A DNA stretch of 64,000 nucleotides, taken from contig JAGBEO010000028.1 in assembly GCA_017936885.1 (NCBI GenBank), positions 1 through 64,000 of the forward strand, given 5' to 3'. The notes beneath the pieces were generated by a model that was given only the letters and a program-made list of their open reading frames with translations, had not been told where the DNA came from and searched no databases. The position numbers were made by a program, and so were the translations under genes. Below are positions 9,884-19,573 of the stretch, one piece after another (position 1 is the stretch's first letter; each line of letters starts with the position of its first letter). The stretch comes from Lachnospiraceae bacterium. Its GTDB lineage: Bacteria > Bacillota > Clostridia > Lachnospirales > Lachnospiraceae.

Positions 9884-11227
9884 GTGAATAGCAGGGAAAT
9901 TGTTCTGGATATTTTACTGGAACTGTCTAAAGGAAATGAATACAGTAATATTTTGATTGCTGCCGTGTTGGAGAAATACGACTATTTGGACAGCAGGGAG
10001 AAAGCTTTTATCAAAAGAGTCAGCGAGGGAACCATTGAACGCAGGATACAGATTGATTATGTATTGGATCGGTATTCCAAAGTACCTGTGAGAAAGATGA
10101 AACCGTTGATCCGGGAACTGCTGCGTCTGAGTACCTACCAGCTTCTGTTCATGGAACATGTACCGGATGCGGCAGTCTGTAATGAGGCAGTCAAGCTTGC
10201 GAAGAAACGAAAGTTCCAGTCCTTGCAGGGCTATGTGAATGGTGTGCTTCGAAGTATCGCCAGAGGAAAGGCGCAAATTAAATACCCGGACAAGCAAAAC
10301 GCACGGACAGAGTATCTGTCGGTTTGCTATTCCATGCCTGTATGGCTGGTTGAACATTATACGATAGCCTACGGAGAAGATGTCTGTGAGAAAATTCTGC
10401 AGGCATATCTGCAAAGGCAGCCTGTCAGCATCCGGCTGGATGAGCGGATGACCCAAGAGGAACAGGAAACGCTTTTGTCCCAATGGAAGCACAACGGTGT
10501 AGAGGCGGCAAGACATTCTTATCTGCCCTATGCGGTTACGGTACAGAAGACGGACGGCATCCGCAGTCTGGAAGGTTATGAAAGCGGCAGTTTTGCGGTG
10601 CAGGATGTGAGTTCTATGCTGGTAGTGGAAGTGGCGGGAATCAAAGCCGGCGACACGGTCATTGATGTGTGTGCCGCGCCCGGCGGCAAGGCGCTTCATG
10701 CGGCGGCCAAGCTTAACGGGACAGGACAGGTGATTGCCTGTGATGTGACAGAATATAAGACGGATAAGATAGAGGAAAACAGGCAGCGGCTGCAGCTTCC
10801 CAATGTGTCTGTGAGGGTGCAGGATGCCCGCAAGGCAGATCAATCCCTGGTGGACAAGGCTGATGTGCTGATCGCTGATGTCCCTTGTTCGGGGCTTGGG
10901 GTGATCGGTAAGAAACAGGATATCAAATACCGGGTAACGCAGGAGTCTCTGAACGAAATCGTGCAGCTACAGAAAGAGATTCTGCAAAATGTAACCGGAT
11001 ATGTGAAGCCGGGAGGCATTATGATGTACAGCACGTGCACCATGAACCCGGCAGAAAATGAAAAGATGGTGCAGTGGATCTGTAGTGAGCTGGGTTTCAA
11101 ACCGGAGAGCATGGCGCCGTATATGCCGAGAGCACTTCAAAAAGAGGCGGAAAAGGGATATATACAGTTGTTGCCCGGTATACATGAAACAGACGGATTT
11201 TTCCTGGCAAGACTCAGGAGAAAGTGA
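9884..11227 (+). CDS. rsmB: 16S rRNA m5C967 methyltransferase RsmB
   Basis: This 447-residue SAM-dependent RNA methyltransferase has an N-terminal NusB-like RNA-binding domain (about 1-140) and a C-terminal Rossmann methyltransferase domain. The SAM site CAAPGGKALHAAAKL lies near 262, the motif DVPCSGLGVIGKK near 335, and the YSTCTMNPAENE segment holds the catalytic Cys. The start is GTG with AGGAAGC just upstream. Its stop lies 9 bases before rlmN, so the two rRNA-modifying enzymes form one unit. Confidence 0.93.
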   Translation: MNSREIVLDILLELSKGNEYSNILIAAVLEKYDYLDSREKAFIKRVSEGTIERRIQIDYVLDRYSKVPVRKMKPLIRELLRLSTYQLLFMEHVPDAAVCNEAVKLAKKRKFQSLQGYVNGVLRSIARGKAQIKYPDKQNARTEYLSVCYSMPVWLVEHYTIAYGEDVCEKILQAYLQRQPVSIRLDERMTQEEQETLLSQWKHNGVEAARHSYLPYAVTVQKTDGIRSLEGYESGSFAVQDVSSMLVVEVAGIKAGDTVIDVCAAPGGKALHAAAKLNGTGQVIACDVTEYKTDKIEENRQRLQLPNVSVRVQDARKADQSLVDKADVLIADVPCSGLGVIGKKQDIKYRVTQESLNEIVQLQKEILQNVTGYVKPGGIMMYSTCTMNPAENEKMVQWICSELGFKPESMAPYMPRALQKEAEKGYIQLLPGIHETDGFFLARLRRK

Positions 11228-11236
11228 CAGAGTGAA

Positions 11237-12370
11237 ATGAAACCAAGTGAATTAGAACAGAGTAAAACAGCAACAAAAGTAATAAAACAGAATGAAACCG
11301 CGTTTGGGGAGACCGTCTATCATACAGACTTGAAATCCCTGACTCTTGCACAACTGCAAACTGCGATGGCAGAGATGGGAGAGAAGCCTTTCCGTGCCAA
11401 ACAGCTATATGAGTGGATGCATAAGAAGCTGGCAAGAGATTATGAAGATATGAAGAATATTCCTGCAAGCCTCAAAGAAAAATGCAGGGAACGCTATACA
11501 TATACGTCACTTCATATGCTGCAGGTGCAGGAGTCTGCAATTGACGGCACGAAGAAGTATCTGTTTGAACTGGCGGACGGCAATGTGGTGGAGAGTGTTT
11601 GGATGAAATACAAACACGGCAATTCCGTATGCATTTCTTCCCAGGTAGGGTGCCGTATGGGATGCCGTTTCTGTGCATCCACATTGGACGGGCTGGAGCG
11701 TAATCTGCTCCCGTCAGAGATGCTTGACCAGATCTATGCCATTACTTTAGAAACCGGAGAAAGAGTGTCTAATGTGGTGGTCATGGGAACCGGAGAGCCT
11801 ATGGATAATTATGATCATTTATTGCAGTTTATCGAACTTTTGACAGATGAAAACGGGCTGCATATCAGTCAGCGCAATGTGACAGTGTCTACCTGCGGCA
11901 TTGTACCTAAAATGCGGGAACTGGCAGATCAAAAGCTGCAGATTACATTGGCGTTGTCCCTTCATGCGACAACAGACGAGAAGCGAAAGAAGCTTATGCC
12001 CATTGCCAATCGTTATTCTTTGGATGAACTGATGAAGACCTGTGCCTATTATTTTGAACAGACCGGCAGGAGGCTTACCTTTGAGTACAGTCTGGTGCGC
12101 GGTGTGAATGATACGAAAGAGGATGCAGAAGAGTTGTCGGCGCTCATTAAACACTTGAACTGCCATGTGAACCTCATTCCTGTAAATCCTATCAAAGAAC
12201 GTGACTTTGTGCAGTCGGAGCGTTCTGCCGTGGAGGCTTTTAAGAACAGACTGGAACAGAGGGGAATCAATGCCACTGTCAGGCGGGAAATGGGCAGAGA
12301 TATAGACGGAGCCTGCGGACAGCTTCGCAGAAGACATATCGAAACAGCAGAAAAGCAGGATAAATCATAG
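11237..12370 (+). CDS. rlmN: 23S rRNA/tRNA adenine C2 methyltransferase RlmN
   Basis: RlmN is a radical-SAM enzyme that methylates A2503 of 23S rRNA and A37 of some tRNAs. The 377-residue protein has the cluster motif CRMGCRFC near 137-144, the MGTGEPMDNYD glycine-rich segment, and a C-terminal DGACGQL whose Cys is the second catalytic Cys of the family. The first 30 residues are extra and polar. The motifs fit RlmN rather than the resistance enzyme Cfr, and the place among translation genes agrees. Confidence 0.93.
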   Translation: MKPSELEQSKTATKVIKQNETAFGETVYHTDLKSLTLAQLQTAMAEMGEKPFRAKQLYEWMHKKLARDYEDMKNIPASLKEKCRERYTYTSLHMLQVQESAIDGTKKYLFELADGNVVESVWMKYKHGNSVCISSQVGCRMGCRFCASTLDGLERNLLPSEMLDQIYAITLETGERVSNVVVMGTGEPMDNYDHLLQFIELLTDENGLHISQRNVTVSTCGIVPKMRELADQKLQITLALSLHATTDEKRKKLMPIANRYSLDELMKTCAYYFEQTGRRLTFEYSLVRGVNDTKEDAEELSALIKHLNCHVNLIPVNPIKERDFVQSERSAVEAFKNRLEQRGINATVRREMGRDIDGACGQLRRRHIETAEKQDKS

Positions 12371-12480
12371 AAAAGAGCGGCGGATATTCTCTAATCTTGA
12401 ATTTGGGATTTCCCTGTGTTATGATTGAGACTGATGTGGTAAATACTAGAAGCAAAAGAAAACATTAGGAGGAACTTACA

Positions 12481-13218
12481 GTGCTTAAGTCCTATGCAAT
12501 AACAGATATCGGACAAAAAAGACAACTGAATCAGGACTTTATCTATCTGTCTGAGACTCCTATCGGCAATCTGCCCAATGTATTTATTGTGGCAGACGGC
12601 ATGGGGGGACACAATGCGGGTGATTATGCATCCCGTTATGCAGTGGAGACTGTAGTAGAGGAAATCGGTGCTTCGTTTGAGAAAAATCCTGTCAGGATTA
12701 TGGGCAGGGCGATTGATAAGGCAAATGAACTGATCCGAAAGAGAGCACAGGAGGATCTGTCACTTAACGGCATGGGAACCACGATGGTTATTGCTACCTG
12801 TATGGGAAGATATCTGGAGGTTGCCAATGTGGGAGACAGCAGACTCTATGTGGTGAATCAGGGTCAGATAGAGCAGATTACACAGGATCATTCTCTGGTG
12901 GAGGAGATGGTCCGTATGGGTGGTATTGACAGAGAGTCGGCGAGGAATCATCCGGATAAAAATATCATTACCCGGGCGATTGGCGCGCGAGATTATGTGG
13001 AAGCAGATTTCTTTAATCTGGAATTACAGATGGGGGACATGGTTTTACTTTGTTCCGATGGTTTGACTAACATGATAGATGACGGGATGATTCACCGGAT
13101 TATGACTAACGGTGAGAGCCTTAAGAACAGGGTAGAAGAATTGGTAGCGAGGGCTAATCAAAACGGCGGTAAGGATAACATATCAGTGATTGTGATCGAA
13201 CCGCTTGCGGACGAGTAG
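12481..13218 (+). CDS. prpC: PP2C-type Ser/Thr phosphatase (PrpC/Stp)
   Basis: This 245-residue metal-dependent PP2C phosphatase reverses phosphorylation by the PASTA kinase encoded next. Metal-binding acids sit in DGMGGHNAGD near 39-48, SDGLTNM near 186 and GGKDNISVIV near 227. The start is GTG at 12481 behind a clear AGGAGGAAC site. The phosphatase-kinase pair followed by rsgA is a conserved Firmicutes order. Confidence 0.93.
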   Translation: MLKSYAITDIGQKRQLNQDFIYLSETPIGNLPNVFIVADGMGGHNAGDYASRYAVETVVEEIGASFEKNPVRIMGRAIDKANELIRKRAQEDLSLNGMGTTMVIATCMGRYLEVANVGDSRLYVVNQGQIEQITQDHSLVEEMVRMGGIDRESARNHPDKNIITRAIGARDYVEADFFNLELQMGDMVLLCSDGLTNMIDDGMIHRIMTNGESLKNRVEELVARANQNGGKDNISVIVIEPLADE

Positions 13219-13273
13219 ATTGAGAAAATCATACTTCAAATTCACAGATTGAGAGAGAGGCATGGTTATTGAC

Positions 13274-15397
13274 ATGATTAAGATAGGAATGATGATCGGA
13301 GACAGGTATGAGATCTTGGAAAAGATCGGTACCGGCGGAATGTCAGATGTATATAAAGCCAAAGATCATAAGTTAAATCGTTTTGTTGCGGTCAAGGTAC
13401 TGAAACAGGAATTCAGCGAGAATGCAAATTTTGTATCGAAATTCCGGGTTGAGGCACAGGCGGCAGCAGGGCTTATGCATCCCAATATCGTTAATGTGTA
13501 TGACGTTGGAGAAGAAAGTGGTATCTACTACATTGTTATGGAGTTAGTAGAGGGTATCACGTTAAAGAAATATATAGAGAAGAAGGCAAGACTTTCCGTA
13601 AAGGAAGCTATCAGTATTGCGATTCAGGTGTCTATGGGAATTGAGGCGGCGCATAATAATCATATTATTCACCGCGACATCAAACCCCAGAATATTATTA
13701 TCTCTAAAGAAGGCAAGGTAAAGGTGACGGATTTCGGCATCGCCAAGGCGGCCACCAGTAATACCATTACTTCCAATGTTATGGGGTCTGTCCATTATAC
13801 ATCACCGGAGCAGGCAAGAGGCGGATACAGTGATGAGAAAAGTGATATCTATTCACTGGGTATTACCATGTTTGAAATGCTCACGGGCAGAGTGCCTTTT
13901 AACGGAGAGACAACGGTTGCGATTGCCATCAAGCATATACAGGAGGAATTACCTTCTCCCAGAGAGTATGTGCCGGAAATCCCGATCAGCGTAGAGCAGA
14001 TCGTGTGCAAATGCTGCCAGAAGAGTCCCGACAGAAGATACCAGTCCATGGCAGAACTGATCGTAGACTTAAAACAGTCCCTCATTAATCCGGACGAAGA
14101 CTTTGTGAAAGTGATTGATCCCGATGAAGAAGCTTCTACCAGAATGATCACAGATAAAGATATGGCACAGATTAAGCGCCAGTCCGAGAGAAGAGATTCT
14201 ATGGATGAAGCAATGCGTTTAAAGAAAAATAACGTACGCACATACGCGGATGAGGATGAAGACGAAGAAGATGACGAGGATGAAGATTGGGATATAGACG
14301 AGGATGATGAAGATTACGATCCCAAGATGGAGAAGATTACTACGATCCTTGCCGTTGTAGCAGCATTGTTGATCGGCTGTATCGTGATTTTCCTGATCGG
14401 AAGAACTTTCGGTATTTTCAGCTTTGGTTCTACAGGCTCGGATGAGCAGGCAACACATGGAGAAACAGAACAGGTGGAGATGATCCGGGTTGTAGGAATG
14501 AATGTGGATGAGGCTAAGAGAGCCTTGCTGGAATTAGGACTGACACCGGAGATTCAATACGAAGTAAACAGTGCATATGCAGTGGGAACCGTACTGCGTG
14601 CCAGCGTACAGGACGGTTTGATGGTAGATAAGAATACGAACATTGTTTTGACGGTGGCGGAAAGCTCAGAGGGTATAACAGTTCCGTCAGTGACCGGTAA
14701 ATCCCAGTCGGAAGCAACCTCTATTCTGGAAAAAGCAGGATTTGTGGTCAATGTGACAGAGAGTTATGATTCTACGGTGGAGAGCGGATACGTTATTTCA
14801 CAGTCACCGGAGGAAGCTACTACAGCGCCGGAAGGATCTTCTATTACAATACGCGTCAGTCAGGGAACGGAAGAGAACAAGGTAAGGGTACCGGAAGTTA
14901 TCGGTCTGATAGAAATGGATGCTGTGGCAAGTTTGACGGAGAGCGGCTTGACAGTTGGTACTGTTACATCGGTAAGTAACGAAGACCCGAATCTGACGGA
15001 TAAAGTGTGCTACCAGAGTTATTCGGTAGGGTCTTATGTCAATAAAGGGACAGCGATTGATCTAAAGATCAGTACAGGACCGTCTCAGGTGACTTACCGC
15101 TATTCCGAGGGAATTACGGCACCCACAGAGGATGCGGATTATCGAAGCGGTATGGCTGTCACGGTTACGGTGACTACTGCAGATGGCACACAGTTGCTTA
15201 GTACCCAGACCTCTTCTTTTCCGGTAGCCGTTAATTATACGGGAATTAAGTCAGCAACGGGTATGATTACTTTTACCTTTACTGTACAGACAGAAGAAAC
15301 CACGACAACAGACCCGGATACAGGGGAAACTGTTACCACACCCGGTTCCTCTCAAGAGAAGACGGTAACGAGAGAGATAAGTTTTATACAGGAATAA
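13274..15397 (+). CDS. prkC: PASTA-domain Ser/Thr protein kinase (PrkC/Stk)
   Basis: This membrane kinase senses muropeptides or lipid II outside the cell and phosphorylates growth and division proteins inside. The kinase domain has VAVKVLK, HRDIKPQNI and DFGIAKA. An intensely acidic linker (about 320-350, mostly Asp/Glu) precedes one membrane segment near 355-382. Three PASTA repeats follow (the first degenerate) and then an extra beta-rich C-terminal part ending in a Thr-rich tail. An ATG at 13262 is in frame, but the purine-rich ribosome site ends one base before it; the ATG at 13274 is better spaced. Confidence 0.92.
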   Translation: MIKIGMMIGDRYEILEKIGTGGMSDVYKAKDHKLNRFVAVKVLKQEFSENANFVSKFRVEAQAAAGLMHPNIVNVYDVGEESGIYYIVMELVEGITLKKYIEKKARLSVKEAISIAIQVSMGIEAAHNNHIIHRDIKPQNIIISKEGKVKVTDFGIAKAATSNTITSNVMGSVHYTSPEQARGGYSDEKSDIYSLGITMFEMLTGRVPFNGETTVAIAIKHIQEELPSPREYVPEIPISVEQIVCKCCQKSPDRRYQSMAELIVDLKQSLINPDEDFVKVIDPDEEASTRMITDKDMAQIKRQSERRDSMDEAMRLKKNNVRTYADEDEDEEDDEDEDWDIDEDDEDYDPKMEKITTILAVVAALLIGCIVIFLIGRTFGIFSFGSTGSDEQATHGETEQVEMIRVVGMNVDEAKRALLELGLTPEIQYEVNSAYAVGTVLRASVQDGLMVDKNTNIVLTVAESSEGITVPSVTGKSQSEATSILEKAGFVVNVTESYDSTVESGYVISQSPEEATTAPEGSSITIRVSQGTEENKVRVPEVIGLIEMDAVASLTESGLTVGTVTSVSNEDPNLTDKVCYQSYSVGSYVNKGTAIDLKISTGPSQVTYRYSEGITAPTEDADYRSGMAVTVTVTTADGTQLLSTQTSSFPVAVNYTGIKSATGMITFTFTVQTEETTTTDPDTGETVTTPGSSQEKTVTREISFIQE

Positions 15398-15479
15398 GGT
15401 ATAAAATCACATTAATATGCTGATTTATTGATTGAAGTTGTGATGCTTACAGCCTTAAAAGATGGGTTTGGAAAAGTGT

Positions 15480-16358
15480 ATGCAAGGTAAGATTATCAAA
15501 GGAATCGCCGGATTTTATTACGTCTATGTGGAAGGGCATGGCGTGTACGAGTGTAAGGCGAAGGGAATATTCAGAAAAGATCATGTAAAGCCGTTAGTAG
15601 GGGACGACGTGATTGTGGATATATTGGATGAGGAGCAGATGTTAGGCAATATTCGGGAAATACTGCCGCGAAGGAGTGCACTGATCAGACCGGCGGTTGC
15701 CAATGTGGATCAGGCGCTGGTCATATTCGCCATCGTGAAGCCGAATCCTAATTTTAATCTGTTAGACAGATTCCTGATCCGTATGGAACGGCAGAATCTG
15801 CCGACGATTATCTGTTTTAATAAGCAGGATATTGCGACCAGACAGGAGAAAGAAGCGCTGAGGGAAGCCTATGAGACCTGCGGTTATCAGGTGTGTTTCG
15901 TCAGTGCGTTAGAGAATGAGGGATTAGGGCAAATCAAAGCGCTGCTTGCGGGTAAGACCACCACGGTGGCGGGACCAAGCGGTGTCGGCAAATCCTCCCT
16001 GATCAATCAGCTTGCGCAGAAAGTCCATATGGAAACTGGCGCCATCAGCGAGAAGATAGAGCGGGGAAAGCATACTACCAGACATTCGGAGATTATCGCT
16101 CTGGGTGAGGAAACTTTTATTGTGGATACACCCGGATTCACTTCCCTGGACATCTCGGAGATTACGAAGGAAGAGCTGGGAAACTATTATCCGGAATTCG
16201 TACAATACGAGCCTTATTGTAAATTCAGCGGCTGCGCCCATATCAGTGAACCTTCCTGCGGTGTGAAAAATGCCGTGGAAGAAGGGAAGATCAGCCGGGT
16301 ACGGTATGAGAATTACAAGGTGCTGTATCAGGAACTGAAAGAAATCAAACGATATTAG
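15480..16358 (+). CDS. rsgA: Ribosome small-subunit GTPase RsgA
   Basis: RsgA is a circularly permuted GTPase that aids late 30S maturation. The order of motifs is permuted as expected: an N-terminal OB fold, FNKQD near 121, then the P-loop GPSGVGKSS near 165 and DTPGF near 218, then a C-terminal zinc knuckle (C-FSGC-H-C). About 292 residues. The ATG at 15462 is in frame but poorly placed; the one at 15480 has GGAAAAG eight bases upstream and gives the usual MQGKIIKG start. Confidence 0.93.
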   Translation: MQGKIIKGIAGFYYVYVEGHGVYECKAKGIFRKDHVKPLVGDDVIVDILDEEQMLGNIREILPRRSALIRPAVANVDQALVIFAIVKPNPNFNLLDRFLIRMERQNLPTIICFNKQDIATRQEKEALREAYETCGYQVCFVSALENEGLGQIKALLAGKTTTVAGPSGVGKSSLINQLAQKVHMETGAISEKIERGKHTTRHSEIIALGEETFIVDTPGFTSLDISEITKEELGNYYPEFVQYEPYCKFSGCAHISEPSCGVKNAVEEGKISRVRYENYKVLYQELKEIKRY

Positions 16359-16364
16359 ATTTTG

Positions 16365-16397
16365 GAAAAGGACATTATTCAGATGTCCTTTTCTTGC
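16365..16397 (+). terminator. Intrinsic terminator after rsgA
   Basis: An 11-bp perfect stem (16365-16375 with 16383-16393) has a seven-base loop and a short T-rich tail. It closes the phosphatase-kinase-rsgA unit. Confidence 0.8.
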
Positions 16398-16609
16398 ATT
16401 CCGGCGTATATTACTATATAATCTAGTTAGCATAGACTAACTGTTTGCATTCAATAAGATGTAGTGAACTTGTGATTTGTGAACTGTTGATATGATGTAT
16501 CCGGTTGCTATGACCAAAGCGCAAAAGAAATGCCAGCCCGGATCAGACGTGAAAACGGCTGTAAAACGGCAGCAGACATACTGGAAAAGAATTTCGGAGG
16601 AAGCAAAAT

Positions 16610-17515
16610 ATGAGCATACTTTACAGCATATTAAAACCGGTGGTCAGAAAATTAGTTAAAAACGGGACTCATATGGAAGAGAACTATGAAGATTTTGTAC
16701 GCACTTCTTATCAAATTCAGGCGAAGTTTAAGTTTAAGCTTCCTCACAGGAAAGGCTATGAATTCAGGGATGAGATCATTGACGGCTGTCATTGTATTGT
16801 GGGACACAAAACCGGTTCGAATACCAAAAGAGCCCTGGTTTATCTGGTAGGAGGCGGAGAGAGAAGATATCAGCTTTCGGGAGTCAAGACAATGATAAGA
16901 TACATCAATGAGACGGATCGTGATCTGTGGATTCCCTTGTATCCTCTTTATCCGGATTATGATTTTCAGGATGAAGTGAAGATGATCTGCGATACTCATG
17001 CGAGAATGTTAAAAGTTTATGCTGCTGGGGAGATTGCATGGCTTGGCTTTTCTGCCGGAGCGGATTTGATCATGTCTGCGGGACGTTATATTATCAAGAC
17101 AGGAAACAGGCTTCCCATGCCGGGGCTGATGATTCCGGTTTCCTGCTGTAATCTCGATATCTCAGAGGAAAGCTATGGGCGGATGAAAGAAATTGAAAAG
17201 CGCGATATTATGATGTACGCCCGTTTCATGAAAATTTTCCCGGATTTCTATAATCATGATAACAAGCCTCCCAGATATTTATTAGGCTGCGCGGCAACGG
17301 ATGATTATACCGGCTTTCCCAGAATTATTATGTATTTTGGCGGAGATGAAATATTCGCCGCAGAGGCGCCGGAATATGAGAAGGCATTTATCCGGTGCGG
17401 CGTGAGGGATTATACGATCCATGTGGAACCGGGACTGTTCCATGCATATCCCATGTTTACTTTTTTGAAGGAAGGAAAAAAGGGAGAGGACGAGATTATC
17501 GGTTATCTGCAATAG
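16610..17515 (+). CDS. Alpha/beta hydrolase, esterase/lipase-like
   Basis: A 301-residue cytoplasmic alpha/beta hydrolase of the esterase/deacetylase type. The nucleophile elbow GFSAGAD (GxSxG) lies near residue 146; a later GGDE segment near 247 and GLFHAYPMF near 281 supply a plausible Asp and His, completing the triad. VYLVGGGERR near 75 stands where such enzymes have the HGGG oxyanion motif. No signal peptide is seen. AGGAAGC precedes the ATG. Substrate and pathway cannot be told from the neighbours. Confidence 0.75.
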   Translation: MSILYSILKPVVRKLVKNGTHMEENYEDFVRTSYQIQAKFKFKLPHRKGYEFRDEIIDGCHCIVGHKTGSNTKRALVYLVGGGERRYQLSGVKTMIRYINETDRDLWIPLYPLYPDYDFQDEVKMICDTHARMLKVYAAGEIAWLGFSAGADLIMSAGRYIIKTGNRLPMPGLMIPVSCCNLDISEESYGRMKEIEKRDIMMYARFMKIFPDFYNHDNKPPRYLLGCAATDDYTGFPRIIMYFGGDEIFAAEAPEYEKAFIRCGVRDYTIHVEPGLFHAYPMFTFLKEGKKGEDEIIGYLQ

Positions 17516-17730
17516 GTTTTCCGTAGGGTTCGCTTCAAAAATCCAAGAATTTACTTTTATACCCCTTTATGCTATAGTTTTGTATGGTTTATATATTTTT
17601 TAACCACATCTAAAGATAGCAGAATATATAATAACTCCAAGGCTGCCTGAGCAATTTTGGCTGAGAAGAGTTTAACATCAGGAGTGATTCCACTGCATCT
17701 GATTTCATGGAGATTTAAGGGGAAAATAAT

Positions 17731-18192
17731 ATGGAAGTGAAAATAATAGCATATATACTGGTCGGAATTTTTCTGGGACCGGTAGTTTCGATTGCAATAA
17801 CGCCGATATTTTGTCTGCTAAGAAAGATTTTCTTTGTTCCATTTATACGAGAAAATCTGCGTAAGGAAGCAATAAGAAAAGGGCATGTTATTGAAGCATC
17901 ACTTCAGAAAAGTTACAATGCAGCGGAACCTGATACAGAATTTGGTAACGTAGGAACAATGGAAGATATAGGTGTATATCATTATCAATATAATGGAAAA
18001 ACGTATAAATATCGAGCGATTACATCAAAAGGATTATCGTCAAAGATTACGCTTTATTATATAAAGAATCCCAGGAGAGCAACTGTTGCGTGTGATTTGG
18101 GAAATTGGGAAACTCCGTGGTTTAGATTCTATTTAATCATATCTCTCGTAAGTGCGATTGCAATAGTAATAGTTGGAGTGACGATAGGGTGA
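17731..18192 (+). CDS. Small two-pass membrane protein of unknown function
   Basis: A 153-residue protein with one hydrophobic segment at each end (about 5-28 and 130-150) and a soluble middle of some 90 residues containing YQYNGKTYKYR and an IKNPRRATVA strand. The layout recalls DUF3592-type membrane proteins, but I cannot place it with confidence. AAGGGG lies before the ATG. Its DNA is more A+T rich than its neighbours, suggesting an accessory gene. The 215 bases upstream show no clear element. Confidence 0.6.
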   Translation: MEVKIIAYILVGIFLGPVVSIAITPIFCLLRKIFFVPFIRENLRKEAIRKGHVIEASLQKSYNAAEPDTEFGNVGTMEDIGVYHYQYNGKTYKYRAITSKGLSSKITLYYIKNPRRATVACDLGNWETPWFRFYLIISLVSAIAIVIVGVTIG

Positions 18193-18290
18193 AAATGTTA
18201 TGATCAGGGCAAATAAATCACGGAAGATAGATTAAGGAAAAACAATGAGCGTGGAGAAATAATGATTGTAACAAAAAATGAAAATAGGTA

Positions 18291-18319
18291 AGGACAAAGA
18301 AGCTGTAATGTGGTATACT
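18291..18319 (+). promoter_or_regulatory. Extended -10 promoter for ychF
   Basis: AGGACA (18291-18296), 17 bases, then TATACT (18314-18319) preceded by TGG, an extended -10. Transcription would start about 125 bases before ychF. Confidence 0.55.
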
Positions 18320-18348
18320 TCTAGCTGTATGCGATATTATGGCTTCTG

Positions 18349-18410
18349 CCTTTTTAACAAGCCCTGTAAGAAAATCGTAAAAAGGTACACCCGCCTTAAG
18401 GGTAGGTGTA
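18349..18410 (+). promoter_or_regulatory. Two-hairpin leader of ychF
   Basis: The ychF leader can form two adjacent hairpins: CCTTTTTA (18349-18356) with TAAAAAGG (18378-18385), and TACACC (18386-18391) with GGTGTA (18405-18410). No known riboswitch class is recognised. Confidence 0.3.
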
Positions 18411-18451
18411 AAAATTGTAAATAAAGGAAATTTTAGGAGGAATATTAAAAT

Positions 18452-19549
18452 ATGAAACTAGGAATCGTAGGACTTCCAAACGTAGGAAAAAGTACCCTTT
18501 TTAACTCTTTGACAAAGGCAGGCGCAGAATCCGCCAACTATCCCTTCTGCACGATCGATCCGAATATCGGTATCGTAGCAGTACCGGATGAACGTTTGAA
18601 ACTTTTAGGGGATATGTATCATTCCAAGAAAGTAACGCCTGCAACCATAGAATTTGTAGATATTGCAGGCCTTGTAAAAGGAGCATCCAAGGGTGAGGGA
18701 CTCGGTAACCAGTTCCTCAGCAATATCCGTGAGGTAGATGCCATCGTGCACGTAGTACGCTGCTTTGAGGATACGAACATTGTTCATGTAGACGGCTCTA
18801 TTGATCCGCTGCGTGATATTGAGACGATTAATCTGGAACTTATCTTTTCCGATATAGAGATTTTGGAGCGCAGAATTGCCAAAACTGCCAAGCTGGCCAA
18901 GATGGACAAGACAGCGGCCAAAGAGTATGCTTTGCTTGAGAAGATCAAGGCACATCTGGAAGAAGGAAAGCTGGCAAGGAGCTTTGAGACGGATGATGAG
19001 GATGAGCTTGCTTATCTGACTTCCTACAATCTGTTGACCTATAAGCCGGTCATCTTTGCTGCCAATGTGGCGGAGGATGATCTTGCAAGTGACGGCGCAG
19101 ACAATGAAGGTGTTGCTAAAGTAAAGGAATTTGCTGCCCAGAACGGCAGCGAGGTATTTGTGATCTGCGCCCAGATTGAGCAGGAGATCGCGGAGCTGGA
19201 TGAAGAAGAGACGGCTATGTTCTTAGAAGATCTGGGACTCTCCGAATCGGGCTTGCAGAAGTTGATCAAAGCCAGCTATTCCTTGCTTGGACTGATGAGT
19301 TTCCTGACAGCGGGAGAGGATGAGACAAGAGCATGGACTATTAAAATAGGTACGAAAGCGCCGCAGGCCGCTGGCAAGATACATACCGATTTTGAGAGGG
19401 GCTTTATCAAGGCAGAGGTTGTAAATTACAAGGATCTGTTAGAGCAGGGCTCTCTTGCGGCAGCCAGAGAAAAGGGGCTGGTAGGTATGGAAGGCAAGGA
19501 TTATGTCGTACAGGACGGAGATGTTATTTTGTTCCGGTTTAATGTGTAG
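18452..19549 (+). CDS. ychF: Ribosome-associated ATPase YchF (OLA1 family)
   Basis: YchF is a TRAFAC-class P-loop ATPase that binds ribosomes and is linked to stress responses. The 365-residue protein starts [15 protein letters not shown], has [10 protein letters not shown] near 68, and in place of the GTPase NKxD reads NVAED near 204, the change that makes this family use ATP. A C-terminal TGS-like domain follows. TTAGGAGGAA precedes the ATG, and lgt follows after about 25 bases, so the two are probably cotranscribed. Confidence 0.95.
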   Translation: MKLGIVGLPNVGKSTLFNSLTKAGAESANYPFCTIDPNIGIVAVPDERLKLLGDMYHSKKVTPATIEFVDIAGLVKGASKGEGLGNQFLSNIREVDAIVHVVRCFEDTNIVHVDGSIDPLRDIETINLELIFSDIEILERRIAKTAKLAKMDKTAAKEYALLEKIKAHLEEGKLARSFETDDEDELAYLTSYNLLTYKPVIFAANVAEDDLASDGADNEGVAKVKEFAAQNGSEVFVICAQIEQEIAELDEEETAMFLEDLGLSESGLQKLIKASYSLLGLMSFLTAGEDETRAWTIKIGTKAPQAAGKIHTDFERGFIKAEVVNYKDLLEQGSLAAAREKGLVGMEGKDYVVQDGDVILFRFNV

Positions 19550-19573
19550 TAAAAGAAAGGTTTGGATGTTACA

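Noticed and set aside
11237-12370. Cfr-type resistance methyltransferase
   Set aside because: Motifs and genomic place fit RlmN; nothing points to Cfr.
14200-14460. Acidic frame in prkC as a separate protein or frameshift
   Set aside because: It is the in-frame linker before the membrane segment of one continuous kinase.
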